A stretch of 64,000 nucleotides of DNA. Origin: Paracamarosporium sp. OC-R06-R3. Its lineage: Eukaryota > Ascomycota > Dothideomycetes > Pleosporales > Didymosphaeriaceae. Location of the stretch: positions 248,001 through 312,000 of the forward strand of contig JACVRA010000364.1 in the NCBI GenBank assembly GCA_019828545.1, written 5' to 3'. Positions 1 through 11,277 of the stretch are shown piece by piece. The translations under genes were made by a program, and so were the position numbers. How positions within the stretch are numbered: the first letter of the stretch is position 1; each line of letters begins with the position of its first letter. The notes beneath the pieces are model-generated. The model was not told where the DNA came from. It worked only from the letters and a program-made list of their open reading frames with translations, and ran no database searches.

Positions 1-318
1 CTCTACGCCCTCGACCATGGGCAAGCTGACGGCGACCTGACCCGTGCTCTTGTTCACGTGCTCTTCAGACGTGGGGTTCGACTCGATGCGCACGGGCCCG
101 TAGTCTGTGATTTCAGGGTTGGACTGCGATGCCGAGGCCGCGCTGAAGAGCAGCGTGAGGGCTGCCTCCATGAAGCGCTGGTCGCGCCCGTACTGGATGT
201 CGAACTGGAAGCGGAGGAGGCACGCCGGCTTGTCGCGCAACTTGCCCCACGTGTGCGACGTGAGTGTTATTGTCACGCCGCGCTGGTCGCCGTCCGGGCG
301 GTAGTAGAGGACTGGCAT
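1..318 (-). CDS. Unrecognised protein, N-terminal 106 residues (cut by window edge)
   Basis: An ATG at 318-316 opens a frame that stays open to the left edge, so only the first 106 codons are present. The piece is GC-rich and reads like real coding sequence: it starts MPVLYYRPDGDQRG, continues with a mixed hydrophilic/aliphatic stretch and has an acidic tail near the edge. I see no signal peptide or membrane segment. I do not recognise the family. The rest of the gene lies outside the window, so no function is offered. Confidence 0.6.
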   Translation of the reverse strand, partial: MPVLYYRPDGDQRGVTITLTSHTWGKLRDKPACLLRFQFDIQYGRDQRFMEAALTLLFSAASASQSNPEITDYGPVRIESNPTSEEHVNKSTGQVAVSLPMVEGVE

Positions 319-1102
319 GGCGGGCTTTTCTGCGTGCCCTGTTCACGGTGGGTGCTGCACTTGGTTTTCTCTTCTAGCAGTGGTTTTTGCTGGTTTTTGC
401 TGGTTTGATATGTGATGTAGAGGCTTTAGGGCTGGTTGCTGTACGTGGTTGCGTAGTCCATGGTTCGTGTCCTGGGTTGGCTAGTGCATGGGGCCAAGTC
501 GAAAAACGCTGACCGGGTGTGTACTTCCGTTGTGCGGGCATTTGCTGCGTTGGGTTGATTCTTCAGTCCGTCTGCGCAAACATACTACGAATGGTGAGGT
601 TGTATCTGAAGCAGCTCCACGGGGTTTAGAGGAAGTGCTGAACCAAAGTATAGAGTCTGAAATGGATAACAACCTTATCCCTTTTGAACTCGAAGAATCA
701 CTACGAAGCTTGGCTTACAAGCACTCGAAAACAATCCTTTTACTTGGTATCAGTGTTAACACAAGGTATTGACCTGATCCGTGCAGTCAGATACTACGCG
801 AATTTCGTACGTCTCCCATGAGAGGATATACCTATACCAGAGATGTGCCCGACCTCCCAATTAGAGAAGTAAATTGATTAGACTTCCAGCTGAAGAACTT
901 GTTCCACCATCACGTCACTTCTTCAGCAACAGTAAGAGATTTGAATGCATTTCATTCGTTGGCATTAATTCGTAGGTAGGGTATCATCAAACAATATCGT
1001 ACAATGGATCTTGCCCGTGTCTTGACAAAGGAAAACCATCATACAAGACACTTCAACATTCGTGTGTCGCGCTCCTAGCAATCGCTATCGACTTGCACTC
1101 TC
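319..1102. other. Intergenic, no supported gene
   Basis: It lies between the start of the left-edge gene and the 3' end of the small basic-protein gene. A 94-codon ATG frame at 488-772 has no family resemblance and is overlapped by an antisense frame. The stretch probably holds the promoter of the left-edge gene. Confidence 0.5.
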
Positions 1103-1514
1103 CTAATACACACGACGAGCATTGCGACCATCGGTGCCGTGCATGCGGCGAGTACCAGCAGCCTAGACTCGATTAGAAAACTGTGTGACTATGGCACTAA
1201 GCAGGTAGGAGGCTTACCTTGAGACCAGGGCGGCGTGTCAAAGAGCCCCTGAGCTTCATCAGAGCGCCGGAGACCTTGTCTCCCATCGTAGCGTGACGCT
1301 TGTGGTGGTGGGCTGTGGTGGCGCCGTGGTGGCCGGTGCCATGGGTGGTGCGGGTCGTCTTTGTCGTTGTGGTTGTGGTTGTCGTTCCAGGAGTGCGACG
1401 AGTGGTACGGGTGGTGTGGCCGCCACCCATAAGCCTAGTCTTTAGGCTGGGACGAGTGCGGGTCGCCCTCGTGGTGCGGGGAGCAGTAGTGTGGTGGGTG
1501 CGACGCATAGGCAT
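1103..1514 (-). CDS. Small basic Thr/Arg/His-rich protein with conserved fungal C-terminus
   Basis: Two exons, 1514-1218 and 1162-1103, encode 118 residues; the intron 1217-1163 has GTAAGC and TCTAG ends. The start has a good context (CACCATGCC). The N-terminal two thirds is low complexity, dominated by Thr, Arg and His, with a run of eight Thr. The C-terminus, with GDKVSGALMKLRGSL, then RRPGLK and after the splice AAGTRRMHGTDGR, matches from memory a conserved short protein found across Pezizomycotina that is sometimes labelled CsbD-like; I am unsure of that label. The spliced tail restores this signature exactly, which supports the intron. Function is unknown; the charge suggests nucleic-acid or stress association, but that is only inference. 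Confidence 0.72.
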
Positions 1515-2672
1515 GGTGATGGATTGGTAGTGTTGGTTGAGGTTGGTATATGAACCTTGGATAAGTATGCTTGAGTTGTGGCGAGTTGAGCTGTACTTCT
1601 GTAGGAGAAGATGTATGTGGTGTTGTGGAGATGGTCTCAAGGCGATACGGGCTGGATCTTTATACAGCTCCTCTTGATCAACTCTCTTTTCCGAAAACAA
1701 GATCCCATGCGTTACGTACCGTACGTGGAAGCGATCACCCAAACACCCGCTGCCCTGCGTCATTGCCTGTCTTAGGTCGTGGCGCATGACGAACGCAGCG
1801 GCCTTCGCGCGCTGTGTGGCTTGTTACGTGCTGCAGGCATCTTCCAGAGCATTTCCTCATCCGGCCCCCAGCGTCGGTATCTTGGAACCTGATTGCTGGA
1901 GATTTACTGGGCAGTTGGAATTGCGAGCGCTCCCTTTGTTCTGGAACCCGTCATAGCGCTAGAGGTCGCGGCTGGACCCTGCTTTTGGAGGTGGGGCTAC
2001 GTCATTCTCAGCCCTATCGATAACGGTGGGTTGCAAACTTCGTCATCTGGAGTTACAAAAGACTGGGGGTTTGTTGGAAGGGGAATGAGATAATCGCGAA
2101 CAGAGCCGAATAGCCGATGTGATGGAGGATACCTTGCTATCAATCGAGCACACCGTTGATGCCTCATAGCACGCGACCAGACCGGTAGAAGGGGTTGCGG
2201 GGTCCTCTCATATCTTGGCTGTGTCATCAAGTCCAACCCCTCCACCTATCTCCCGTCTATAGCAAAGTCGGGTACTAAAGGTATGATAACTGTCTAGTCA
2301 ATCTTTTACTACAAGTCGAGTTCCTACTAGACATTCTCTTGGCTGTTATGTCTCGCATATCAAAGTGTGTTCCTTTGGCGCCTCTTCAATGGCAGCGGAC
2401 CGCACCGTCGTCGAATAAATGGTAACTATAGAAGGTCATGACGGTAGAGATACCCGATAGATCATAAAGCAATTGTCATTCTCGCATGCAAATAGGTCCA
2501 CAGTGAGTCGTTGAAGCGATGTAGAGTGACCCGTAGGCTACGTCACCAGTAAATCATTGATTCGAATAAAACTTACACCTTGCGCGCTCAGCTATACGTT
2601 TTGTACAACAACGCCTTGCTATCAACTCTTTGAGATTTGACTTCAAGTCTCAAACCCCAACTTTACAGCACA
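1515..2672. other. Intergenic, no supported gene
   Basis: This is the region between the divergently placed basic-protein gene and the first SDR. Short frames in it start with non-ATG codons or overlap each other on both strands. It should contain both promoters; no clear TATA box was assigned. Confidence 0.45.
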
Positions 2673-3615
2673 ATGTCTTCAAATAAGGGCCAATTTGAGT
2701 CGGGTAAGCAATGTTGAACTTCGTAACAGCCAAAACCTAACGCGAACAGGCTTCCAGCCTGACGTCCAACATCAGCCCGTCCCCGGTCTTGAGAAAAAGA
2801 TGGACCCGCAACCCATATACGACCGACTCCCCACAGCCGACGGCGGCTCAGAACTCTACAAGGCAGCCGGCAAGCTCCAAGGCAAGAAAGCCCTCATCAC
2901 TGGCGGCGATTCCGGGATCGGCCGCGCAACCGCAATACTCTACGCAATGGAAGGTGCTGATGTCCTTATTGCGTATCTTCCCCAAGAAGACGACGATGCA
3001 AAAGAGACCGAGAAGCTCGTTGAGGAGAAGGGCCGGAAGTGCTACCTACACGCAACGGATCTCACCGACCGCGAAAACTGCAAGAAGCTCGTTGACGACG
3101 CCGTCAAGCAACTTGGCAGTCTCGACATCCTCGTAAATAATGCAGCATACCAGATGGTGGTCGAGGATATCAAAGACTTGAAGGAGGAGCAGTGGGTCCA
3201 CACCTTCAACACAAACATCCACCCTTACTTCTACCTCGCCAAGTATTCGCTTCCACACATGAAGCCTGGCTCTACCATTATCAACAACGCCTCGATCAAT
3301 GCCTATATTGGCCGTCCAGATCTCCTCGACTACACTTCGACCAAGGGCGCCATCATCGCATTCACACGCGGACTTAGCAATCAATACGTTAGCAAGGGCA
3401 TTCGTGTTAATGCCGTGGCACCTGGACCTGTTTGGACACCACTTATTCCGGCTACGATGAGCGACGATGCAATCAAGCAGTTCACCGCGCCTATTGGTAG
3501 GCCATCCCAGCCTAGCGAGATCGCGACGTGCTTTGTCTTCCTGGCGAGCGCGGACAGTAGCTCTATCAGCGGACAGACGATTCACGCCAACGGTGGAACC
3601 GTTGTAAATGGTTAA
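2673..3615 (+). CDS. NAD(P)-dependent short-chain dehydrogenase/reductase (YghA-like)
   Basis: Exons 2673-2703 and 2750-3615 encode 298 residues; the 46-nt intron has GTAAGC and ACAG ends. The ATG in CACAATGTC was chosen because the uninterrupted frame has no ATG before the intron. Residues 61-68 (TGGDSGIG) form the Rossmann nucleotide-binding loop; NNAA and the YTSTK catalytic Tyr/Lys pair follow, then the APGPVWTPL segment typical of this class. A 50-residue N-terminal extension with QHQPVPGLEKKM is typical of the YghA/YhdF-like SDR branch, which acts on small polyols or aldehydes and is often stress-induced in fungi. The exact substrate cannot be read from sequence. It is probably cytosolic, as no targeting signal is seen. 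Confidence 0.93.
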
Positions 3616-4063
3616 TTGTGTTTATTATCCTTGGCAACGATGTAATATTAGTTAACGTCTAGTTATGAACCTAATGAACTCATACACTTGTATACGTCTG
3701 TCATTTTCGTGAAAGTTTGACAAGCACACTGTGTATTGTACATAACAGTATAACGTGAAGCAGATGTATTCACAAACGAGCAAGACACTGCTGGCTGTTT
3801 CTTAGAACAAGAGTTTTGCATGTAACTAACAGCAATCCCTCATCGTATAACTTATCTGCAACGGAGACCTAGAGACTAGAAGGTTTCTCTAAGCGCCTCA
3901 CTAATGCTACTGTGCGTTTTAATTTACCGACCATATCCAGAAGCAGCCGTGATGAATGCTGTCTTGTTTGTCGCGCGTTTACTAACCGCAACACCATTAC
4001 CTACAGCGACATCTGAGCAGCTGTACCAGTTAAGACATGGCCGCCGTGTACGAACATAGTACT
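3616..4063. other. Convergent intergenic region
   Basis: This holds the 3' flanks of the SDR and the BTB-like gene. It is AT-richer than the genes. I see nothing else in it. Confidence 0.5.
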
Positions 4064-5415
4064 TTAAAGCTCAACCCACTCTGCACTTGCACCTCTCAGC
4101 AGCTTCTGCTTCACATCATCGCGGCCAAGCCAGGATACATACCAAGTTGGCTGGTTGTGTGGCACGCGACAGTGTGAATCCCACCTATTTCCGACACTAG
4201 CATTCATCTTCCAATAACCTTCATCAAGCTGTTTGCCCTCAGGCTTTGAACGATTCATGCAATCCAGACAAAGACCGTCGAAATAACCTTGGGCAGCTTG
4301 TCGCGCTATCTGAACCACATAGACGAAATCTATGCTTTGGCATCGACGACAAGCGGAAGTACATTCGAACGCAAATCCTTTCATGCGGTCGAGGATCTCC
4401 TGAATAGAAGACCGCTGTAGGGCATCCTCAACCGGGAACGCGTCGATCTTGACAAGCGCCGCTATGTTGTAGTGGTTAGCATGTATCTATTAAAATGTAC
4501 TGACAGTCTACGTACCTAGATACTGACCAATGGTCGCATCCCAGCAGCCGCATTTCTCGGTATCGAAGCGTAGAACGTTGTTTGCCTTTTTCCAGATTTG
4601 TTTGTGTAACTTGGTCTTCAATCCACTACGAGCATGATTGACCGGGCCTGGCGAGAGTCAATAACCAAACCTCTTTGCCAACCTAGGGCCTGGTGGAGTT
4701 GCGAGTATGCTTACCAATGAATTCATGGGGAATCAGCTGAAGTGCCTTGATCTTGATGCCCTTTGGCCTACGCTCCCTGATGCTGCCTTGGCTGTTGTAG
4801 GCAAGGTACTTTGTTGCTCGCGCAAAACCGACAGCGTGATCGAACGCCTGGCATGGGAATGCGAGAAGTCCAGCGATATCAAGGCTGAGATCGGTCTCCG
4901 CGATAACTGCATCATACCAGTTGTTGAACCATATTTTAAGGTCTTTGATGTTGTCACGCTTCTCGTGACGCATCCACATCTGGATGGCTTCCCAAACAGC
5001 GACGATCGGTACTTTGTAAAGCCCAAGTTCTGCCATTCGCTGATCTGAGAGGCCGTGTATATGTGCTAGCCACACCAAAGCACCTTCCTTGTGGATACCG
5101 TCGTTATTGTCCTTCAGATCACCACCTAGTGTGATATCAGTGGGGTTCTATTTTAGGAGTCAGCTCGCGTGTACATCTTAATAATGTACTTGAAGGTAAG
5201 TCAATGAGAAATCGTACCTCAGCGACAGCAATAATGGTCTTCAGGTAAGGACTTCTCAGACAGACATCGGTCGCAACTTGAACCTCGGTAACATGACGAA
5301 CGGAGTCATTGACAGGACTGAGAAGGGTAATCGTCATGAGGCCTCCGCTCTCCGCCATCACGACATCCGGGTCTAAGACGAGCGAGATGGCGGCATCGTT
5401 ACTTTTTCTAGACAT
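4064..5415 (-). CDS. BTB/POZ-like domain protein
   Basis: Four exons (5415-5218, 5147-4715, 4647-4528, 4461-4064) encode 382 residues; all junctions have GT..AG ends and keep frame. The N-terminal 120 residues follow the fungal BTB plan: a DPDVV strand, an SPYLK segment where homologues have SPYF, and an ALVWLAHIHG helix with the usual conserved positions. The central part is helical. The C-terminal exon has a cluster of cysteines (CTSACRRC, then CLDC) that could bind a metal. BTB proteins mediate dimerisation or act as Cul3 adaptors; which applies here is unknown. A further splice pair (donor about 5472, acceptor just before the ATG) suggests a 5'-UTR intron or an upstream coding exon, because that upstream frame is open but lacks an ATG. 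Confidence 0.7.
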
Positions 5416-5886
5416 TGCTACGTTTGTTAGCAAACAGACCGCCTCGCGACTTATTTTCTGGTGTACTCACCTGCTGCTTGGTAGTCGCCAGAGAAGGTAC
5501 GCTCAGCGTCAGAGGCGAGAACAGGAGAAGAAGGGTTCCCGACGTGGGTGAGAGGGTGCGCAAGGAATGAGCAGGTGTTGCGAGTGTTTGTTGCCGGGGT
5601 ACCTCGAAGAAGAGGAAGGAGCGACCGTGTAACAGCGTCACCAGTGACAAGCGAACGTCTGCTCTCTATTTTCAGCACAGTGACGCCACAGAATTAATAT
5701 GGACGATATATGTTTAGTTTCCACATAGTGAGTTCCGCAGCATACATAATATCCAACACCCAGCGGATTAAGCAAAGATAACCAAGTGCTACGCAACGAA
5801 CGCTTGCAACATCGAAGCCCACACAAGAACTTTCGTCGCTTTCTAGTTTGTCATGGCTACTGGTATCAATGCCACGGCGTCATAAG
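5416..5886. other. Leader of BTB-like gene and 3' flank of aldehyde dehydrogenase
   Basis: On the minus strand there is a good donor (CAGGTGAGT, near 5472) and an acceptor directly before the BTB start codon, so part of this stretch is probably transcribed leader. No separate gene is seen. Confidence 0.4.
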
Positions 5887-7584
5887 CTACGACTGCGCTT
5901 CAAGTGTGAAAGTTCCAGTCTTGGTAATGAGATACTCAGCCACGGCGACGTCTTTTCCCGATTCCTTTCCGTAACCAGACTGTTTAATGCCACCGAAAGG
6001 AGACTCGGCGGCCGAAGAGTTGCCTGTTATTCAGTAAGCCGCTCCTGTATCCCGCCTTTGGAAAGCCCCACTTACCAGTGTTCAGCCCAATCATTCCTGC
6101 TTCAAGGTTCTCAAACAATCTCCACAAGCGATCAACGTTCTTGGTGAAGCAATACGATGCCAGGCCCATGCTCGTGTTGTTGGCAGCTTTGACAACCTCT
6201 TCCTCCGTTTCGAACTTGAGGAAGGTACACACTATAGTACGGTCAGCTCGCTTCTGAGAATAGCCTTTAAAAGACCCACCCGGTGCAAAGATCTCCTCGC
6301 TAGCAATATCCATGTCTGGAGTAACACCAGTGATAACAGTAGGCTCGAAAAAGTAACCGCCATTCTTGGAGACTTTATTTCCGCCGATATGAATCTTAGC
6401 TCCCTTCGACTTCGCATCGTTGACCAAAGCGAGTGCTTTGTCAATGCCTCGTGGCGTTGTGACTGGCCCCATAGTTGTTTCTTTCTCCGCGCCATGACCG
6501 ACAACGATCTTCTTGCTCTCGGCGTTCCAGCGTTCGAGAAACTTATCAAAGATGCCGGACTGTACATATATACGATTCGCAGTAATGCATGCCTGGCCGG
6601 CGTGACGGTACTTCAATGCAAATATTTGACCCATGGCTTGTTCGATGTTTGCGTCGTCGAAAATAAGAACCGGACAATTACCACCTAGCTCAAGCGTGAC
6701 CTTCTTCAAGTTGTCTGAGCAAATCTTTGCGACAAGCTTCCCAACACGGGTGCTTCCAGTGAATGACACCTTTTTCACTAGCTATTGCACGTTAGTGTAT
6801 GCGAGATCGCATCAAAATCCATATCCTCACCTCGTGCCGACAAAGAGCCTCACTAAGTTCCGGTGTCTTATCCAGATCTGTGGTCAACACGTTCAAGGCC
6901 CCCTTCGGGAATCCTGCTTTATCCGCGAGGTATGCCAGTGTAAGAATGGTGATGGGTGTTTCTGGGCTAGGCTTCACAATCATCGTGCACCCAGCGGCAA
7001 GTGCAGCTCCGGCCTTCCTCAAAATCATGGCAATTGGGAAGTTCCAGGGTACCAGAGCTACAGCAACTCCCAACGGTTGCTTGATGGTAAAGACACGTCG
7101 ATCGGGCAGAGCTGGGGTAAAGACAGATCCTTGAATACGCTCTGCTTCTCCAGCGAACCACCAAGTGAAGCCAACCGAATAATCGATTTCTCCGTAAGCT
7201 TCAGAGCGCGGCTTGCCCGTTTCGTACACAAGAATCGTAGCAATATCCTCTTTGTTCTCACGAATAAGCGAGTCCCATTTGAATAGCATCTGCGCTCTTG
7301 CTCGAGGGCTGATCTTTCTGTATTCTTCAAAACATTTCTGTGAGCTTTGTACAGCTTCGTCTACATCCGAGGCATCGTTGGTCGGGCATTCTGTCCACGC
7401 CTTTCCGGTACCCGGATCTTGGTATCATTAGAATATGGCCTGAAATCATTGATCTGTCTGACTAACCAACTACCTCAAACGTATTGCCGGACTTCGACTT
7501 CTTCCATTCCCCATGCACGAAGGAGAGATTGTGCAAGAGTTCTGGGTTGTTGAGCTGTTTTGTAAGCTGCGAACATTCTCTCAT
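5887..7584 (-). CDS. Aldehyde dehydrogenase, succinate-semialdehyde dehydrogenase type
   Basis: Five exons (7584-7467, 7417-6831, 6781-6280, 6231-6076, 6023-5887) give 499 residues, the normal family length. The start was found by extending the frame into a short first exon. Landmarks run in the expected order: PWNFPIAM, KPSPETP, FTGSTRVGK, the general base Glu266 in LELGG, catalytic Cys300 in GQACITANR, EEIFAPV and the ESPFGGIKQSGYG end motif. Splicing restores EEIFAP-VCTF and LNTG-NSSA exactly. The family oxidises succinate semialdehyde (or a related semialdehyde) to the acid with NAD(P)+, as in the GABA shunt. No mitochondrial signal is obvious. It is divergent from an SDR gene 693 bp away, hinting at shared control. 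Confidence 0.95.
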
Positions 7585-8277
7585 CAATTACTCGCATACT
7601 TTGAAAGGTAGCTCATATTTCTGTGATGAACCCATCCTGGACGGCTACGCTCGCTGCCGGTGTCACTCTACCTCAAGAGTCGCTACAGGCTGTGTGGGCA
7701 AAGCGTACTTCAAAATCTGACCGGTAAATGGAGAGTGTGGTTTGGGGGGACAGCAAACGACTTCATATTTCCTAACTCTCTTGTCTGAGGGGTAGGGCCC
7801 TCTTAATTTGTCGGAAGGCGCTATGTTCGTGTTTTGACCCCACTTTGTCCGCACCCGAACTGCCGTCGTCATTCGTCAGCTCCGCACCTGTGCGATGCCA
7901 AAATCGGTGATCCGGAAAACAGAGGAGATGCACATGCACTTTAAAGGCTATGTGGTTGTATGATCAAAGATATCACTGGCTACTGTCATGCTGTGTGACA
8001 CTTATCTGTGTTGTCTTGGCAGTCCCGCTTACTCTAACGACGTCAGTCCTTCCCCTCATTTCGTGAGGCCCCCGTATGTACCCATGGCCTCGGTAAGATC
8101 AAACAAACTAAGTGGTGGGGATATAGGGGAGAAGACCATACCTCGGACTCTTGATGACTAGCGTGAGTCTGCACCTTCGTCTCTGGCCAAACCTTTACCA
8201 AACACTGCCGACAGTCTCATTCGAGATTATCGACCGATCAACTGATATAACACATTCAATTCTCAGACATAGTCACA
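7585..8277. promoter_or_regulatory. Shared divergent promoter region (aldehyde dehydrogenase / SDR)
   Basis: This 693-bp interval separates the start codons of two divergently transcribed oxidoreductase genes, so it must hold both promoters. No coding frame with family resemblance is present. I could not assign a specific operator or TATA box. Confidence 0.5.
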
Positions 8278-9140
8278 ATGGGTCGACTTGACGGCAAAGT
8301 TGCTCTTGTAACTGGTGGGGAGCCCTCTTTCAGTTGCGTGGCGATCATGCCTTGCTAATGAATCTTAACAGGAGCTGGATCAGGATTTGGGGCGGGCATA
8401 TCCCAAGCTTTTGCCGTAGAAGGAGCCAAAGTGCTTGTCTGTGATGTTAACCAAGATGGCGGGAATGCAACGGTTCAATCCAACCCTTCAGCCATGGCCT
8501 TCCACAAGATGGACGTGACGAAAGCGACAGAGTGGAAAAGTGCCATCGATACAGCGATCCAAAAGTTTGGAAAATGCGACATACTGGTTAACAATGCTGG
8601 AACAAGCTATAGAAACAAGCCCACAATTGAGGTTACCGAAGAAGAATTTCAGAAAACATTCGACGTCAACGTGAAGGGCGTTTATCTTGGGTGTAACGCG
8701 TGGATTTCACAGGCAATTGAGAGGAAAGAGGGCGGTGTAATCATCAACATAGCAAGCGTAGGAGCATCTCGACCGCGACCAGGGCTGGTATGGTACAATG
8801 CGTCCAAAGGTGCCGTTGCAAACGTATGTTCTCTAGCATGTAAAGAGTGTGCTCAGATTAACTTCACATCTAGGCCACGAAGGGACTCGCAGCAGAGTAT
8901 GGACCGCATCAGATCAGGGTGGTATCGATCTGCCCACTCGTCACAAGTACGGGACTTTTCTCGCATTTCACCGGCGTGGAAGATACGCCAGAGAATCGAA
9001 AGAATTTCATCTCCAATGTTCCCATGGGACGCATTGGGGAGGTAGATGATGTCACCTCTACAGCGGTTTTCTTAGCAAGTTCTGATGCAAAGTTCATCAC
9101 AGGCGTTAATCTCGATGTAGACGGAGGACGTTGCATCTAA
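8278..9140 (+). CDS. Short-chain dehydrogenase/reductase (glucose/3-oxoacyl reductase type)
   Basis: Exons 8278-8314, 8372-8823 and 8874-9140 encode 251 residues, the classic SDR length. Intron 1 interrupts the cofactor loop and splicing restores TGAGSGFG (residues 12-19). NNAG, the catalytic YNASK (Tyr142/Lys146) and a C-terminal NLDVDGGRCI complete the classical set. The first junction uses GTGGGG, a weak donor, but no other choice restores the Rossmann loop. The substrate is unknown. The divergent neighbour is a semialdehyde dehydrogenase, so the two could act in successive alcohol-to-aldehyde-to-acid steps; that is inference from context only. Confidence 0.93.
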
Positions 9141-9670
9141 TATAGTGGACGGTGACAGCCATGCTCGGTCATAGCTGTATGCTTTTCTTCGCTTGAGACT
9201 AGGTTTCTAAAGAAGGCACTGGCAACGTGCGAGACGAATAGATTTAGTGGATGACCTGGGCTGAGCACCAAGGAGCAGTTATATAGGACAGTTATTAAGC
9301 AATGATGATCATTACTTCAGGGCCCAACTTGATGCATAACCACCTGAGGAACAAAGCGTACTCTGAACCAAAGTTGCCCACTGATCACATATTTCTACAC
9401 CGTATCGACCACTTAGGTATAAATGTTATGTCTGATTGTAATTTTCGAACTTAAGACAATAGTCGTGTTCGTCATCAAATGCCCCCGGGATCAATCGAGT
9501 GATACGATGTTCAGATGCGACATCATTGACACCTAAGACAGACCGCGGCCAAATGGTCCGTGCGCTGACGCGCGCTCCTGCCTCGCGTTGGAGTTCTGGA
9601 GCATCTCTAACCCCACCCGCAATCACCACATTCCACACCGCCACCCCCCAAACGCTGCACAGTCGCAAAG
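9141..9670. other. Intergenic, promoter of NCBP3-like gene
   Basis: There is no supported gene here. The last 60 bases before the start codon are rich in CA and CC, common in fungal leader sequence. Confidence 0.4.
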
Positions 9671-11277
9671 ATGGATATTGACATGGATATAGATTACGAC
9701 ACAAGCGTCCAGCCTGCGGCAGAAACCACGCAGGTACCTATCCCCCGGCGCGCTTAGGCTGACTCTCGAACCTAACGGCATGCGCCCAGCAGACAAATGA
9801 CACGAACACCAACGATGCGCCTTTGCCCGCCGCTTATTACGAAAACCTCGATGAGCGACCAGGGCGACAAGTCGAGCAATGGCCTGAAAGCCTGAACCTG
9901 CAGGGCGTGGACAATTTCGATCCCTCGGACGCCATATACTATCTCGTGGAATCAGGCGTGCCGCAAAGGATAAAGCAGCAGCGCTGGGTGAACGACTCGT
10001 CTCTGAACCTTCAGTTCTACAGCGCCGAAGACGCCGCACTAGCATTGCAGCAACTCACCGACCCGGAAGCTGGAGATCCTGCGTCTATACCGGCGGAGGC
10101 TCCCCGTCAAGCGAAACCATACAAAGGACGTGCGCTTGTTATACGGCAGGCAAACACTGGAGACCAAAAGTTACGGGGCGCTGCCGGTTACAGTAAATAC
10201 TACGAGAAAAACCCAGATGTTCGTGGCGGAGAGCGACGTGGAGATCGCGGTCGGGAGCGAGAGCCGCGACGCCGCCCACCTCCTCGCAGAGACTTCTTGG
10301 ATTATGGCGATGAAGAACCTGCAAGAGACAATAGGCGAAGGTACAATTGTTACACTCATTACTGTCGACGCGTGCTGACAATGTGAAGTGGCAGCGGTGA
10401 CGAGCAGATGCGCGACAGCTCCGATTACGACAATAGAAGGAATCGACGAAACGGCAATCGCGATCGAGATGGTCGACTCAGAGCCTCAGACGTAGATTCT
10501 TACCGACCAGGCTCCAAGAGGTACGAATCATTGCGCCGCGCGAGGGGCGGACTCTTACTAACTGGTCACAGTCCACGAGAATCCCGGTTCGGACGCCTAC
10601 GGGGCCGTAGTGCCTCGCCAGTCTCAGGCGATGAAGGCGATGGCCGATATGGCTTTACGGAAGCGGGAACGTCTACGCGCCGTCAATATAGAAGTCGAAG
10701 TCGCAGCCGAAACAACCGCCGACGGAGGGAACCTAGCGGTGAGCGGTGGACTCACGATCGTGCAAATTACGACCGCGAGCAGGGTCCGTCAGGAGGACGC
10801 TGGTCCAAAGACACGTCTACGGTATGTCGATTCGATCCGTGCTATGCTTAATGCCCTGAATAAACGTTGCTAACCTGTGATTAGCTGCGATACGGTGATG
10901 CTTTCTCCAGTATGAGCAACCACCGCCGATCAGATGCATTTGACGAGACTGCCAACGGTGGCAGAGGATCACTTTTGTCACGCATGACCAAAGACGGCAA
11001 GCCTGTAGCTTCACAAGGTCGATCTCTTGCAAGTCGGATAACCCGCGACACGGACGATTCTTCGTACGGACGTCTGAAAGACGACGACAGCGCACCGGCG
11101 TATGCCGACTTCTCAGAGCCTGGACCAGCATCAAAACGAGGTCTAGCCAGCCGCATTACCCGAGATGACGACGATATCCAAATACGTGGACGTTCGCGCG
11201 AGCTCGAAGGCATCAATATTCGGGGATCTGCCTCACAAGGTGGCTTCTCCATCCGAGGTGTTGCTGGTGGGTCGTAG
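9671..11277 (+). CDS. NCBP3-like RNA-binding protein
   Basis: Five exons (9671-9733, 9790-10340, 10395-10520, 10572-10821, 10885-11277) encode 460 residues. Near residues 60-110 the sequence runs GVDNFDPSDAIYYLVESGVP, then QRWVNDSSLNLQFYS, the divergent RRM-like core of nuclear cap-binding subunit 3 (human C17orf85 family). The rest is Arg/Asp/Ser-rich with RS and RE patches and LASRITRD repeats, typical of nuclear mRNP proteins. The 51-nt intron 10521-10571 has a perfect TACTAAC branch site but contains no stop and is a multiple of three, so retention would add 17 residues. The first acceptor is a CAGCAG tandem. An alternative last intron from near 11267 or 11271 to about 11335 would extend the coding end as far as 11463. 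Confidence 0.82.

Noticed and set aside
488..772. 94-codon ATG frame on the plus strand
   Set aside because: No family resemblance, overlapped by an antisense frame, and no splice or promoter support.
1300..1789. Val/Arg-rich plus-strand frames
   Set aside because: They are the complement of the Thr-codon repeat and of the upstream region of the minus-strand basic-protein gene.
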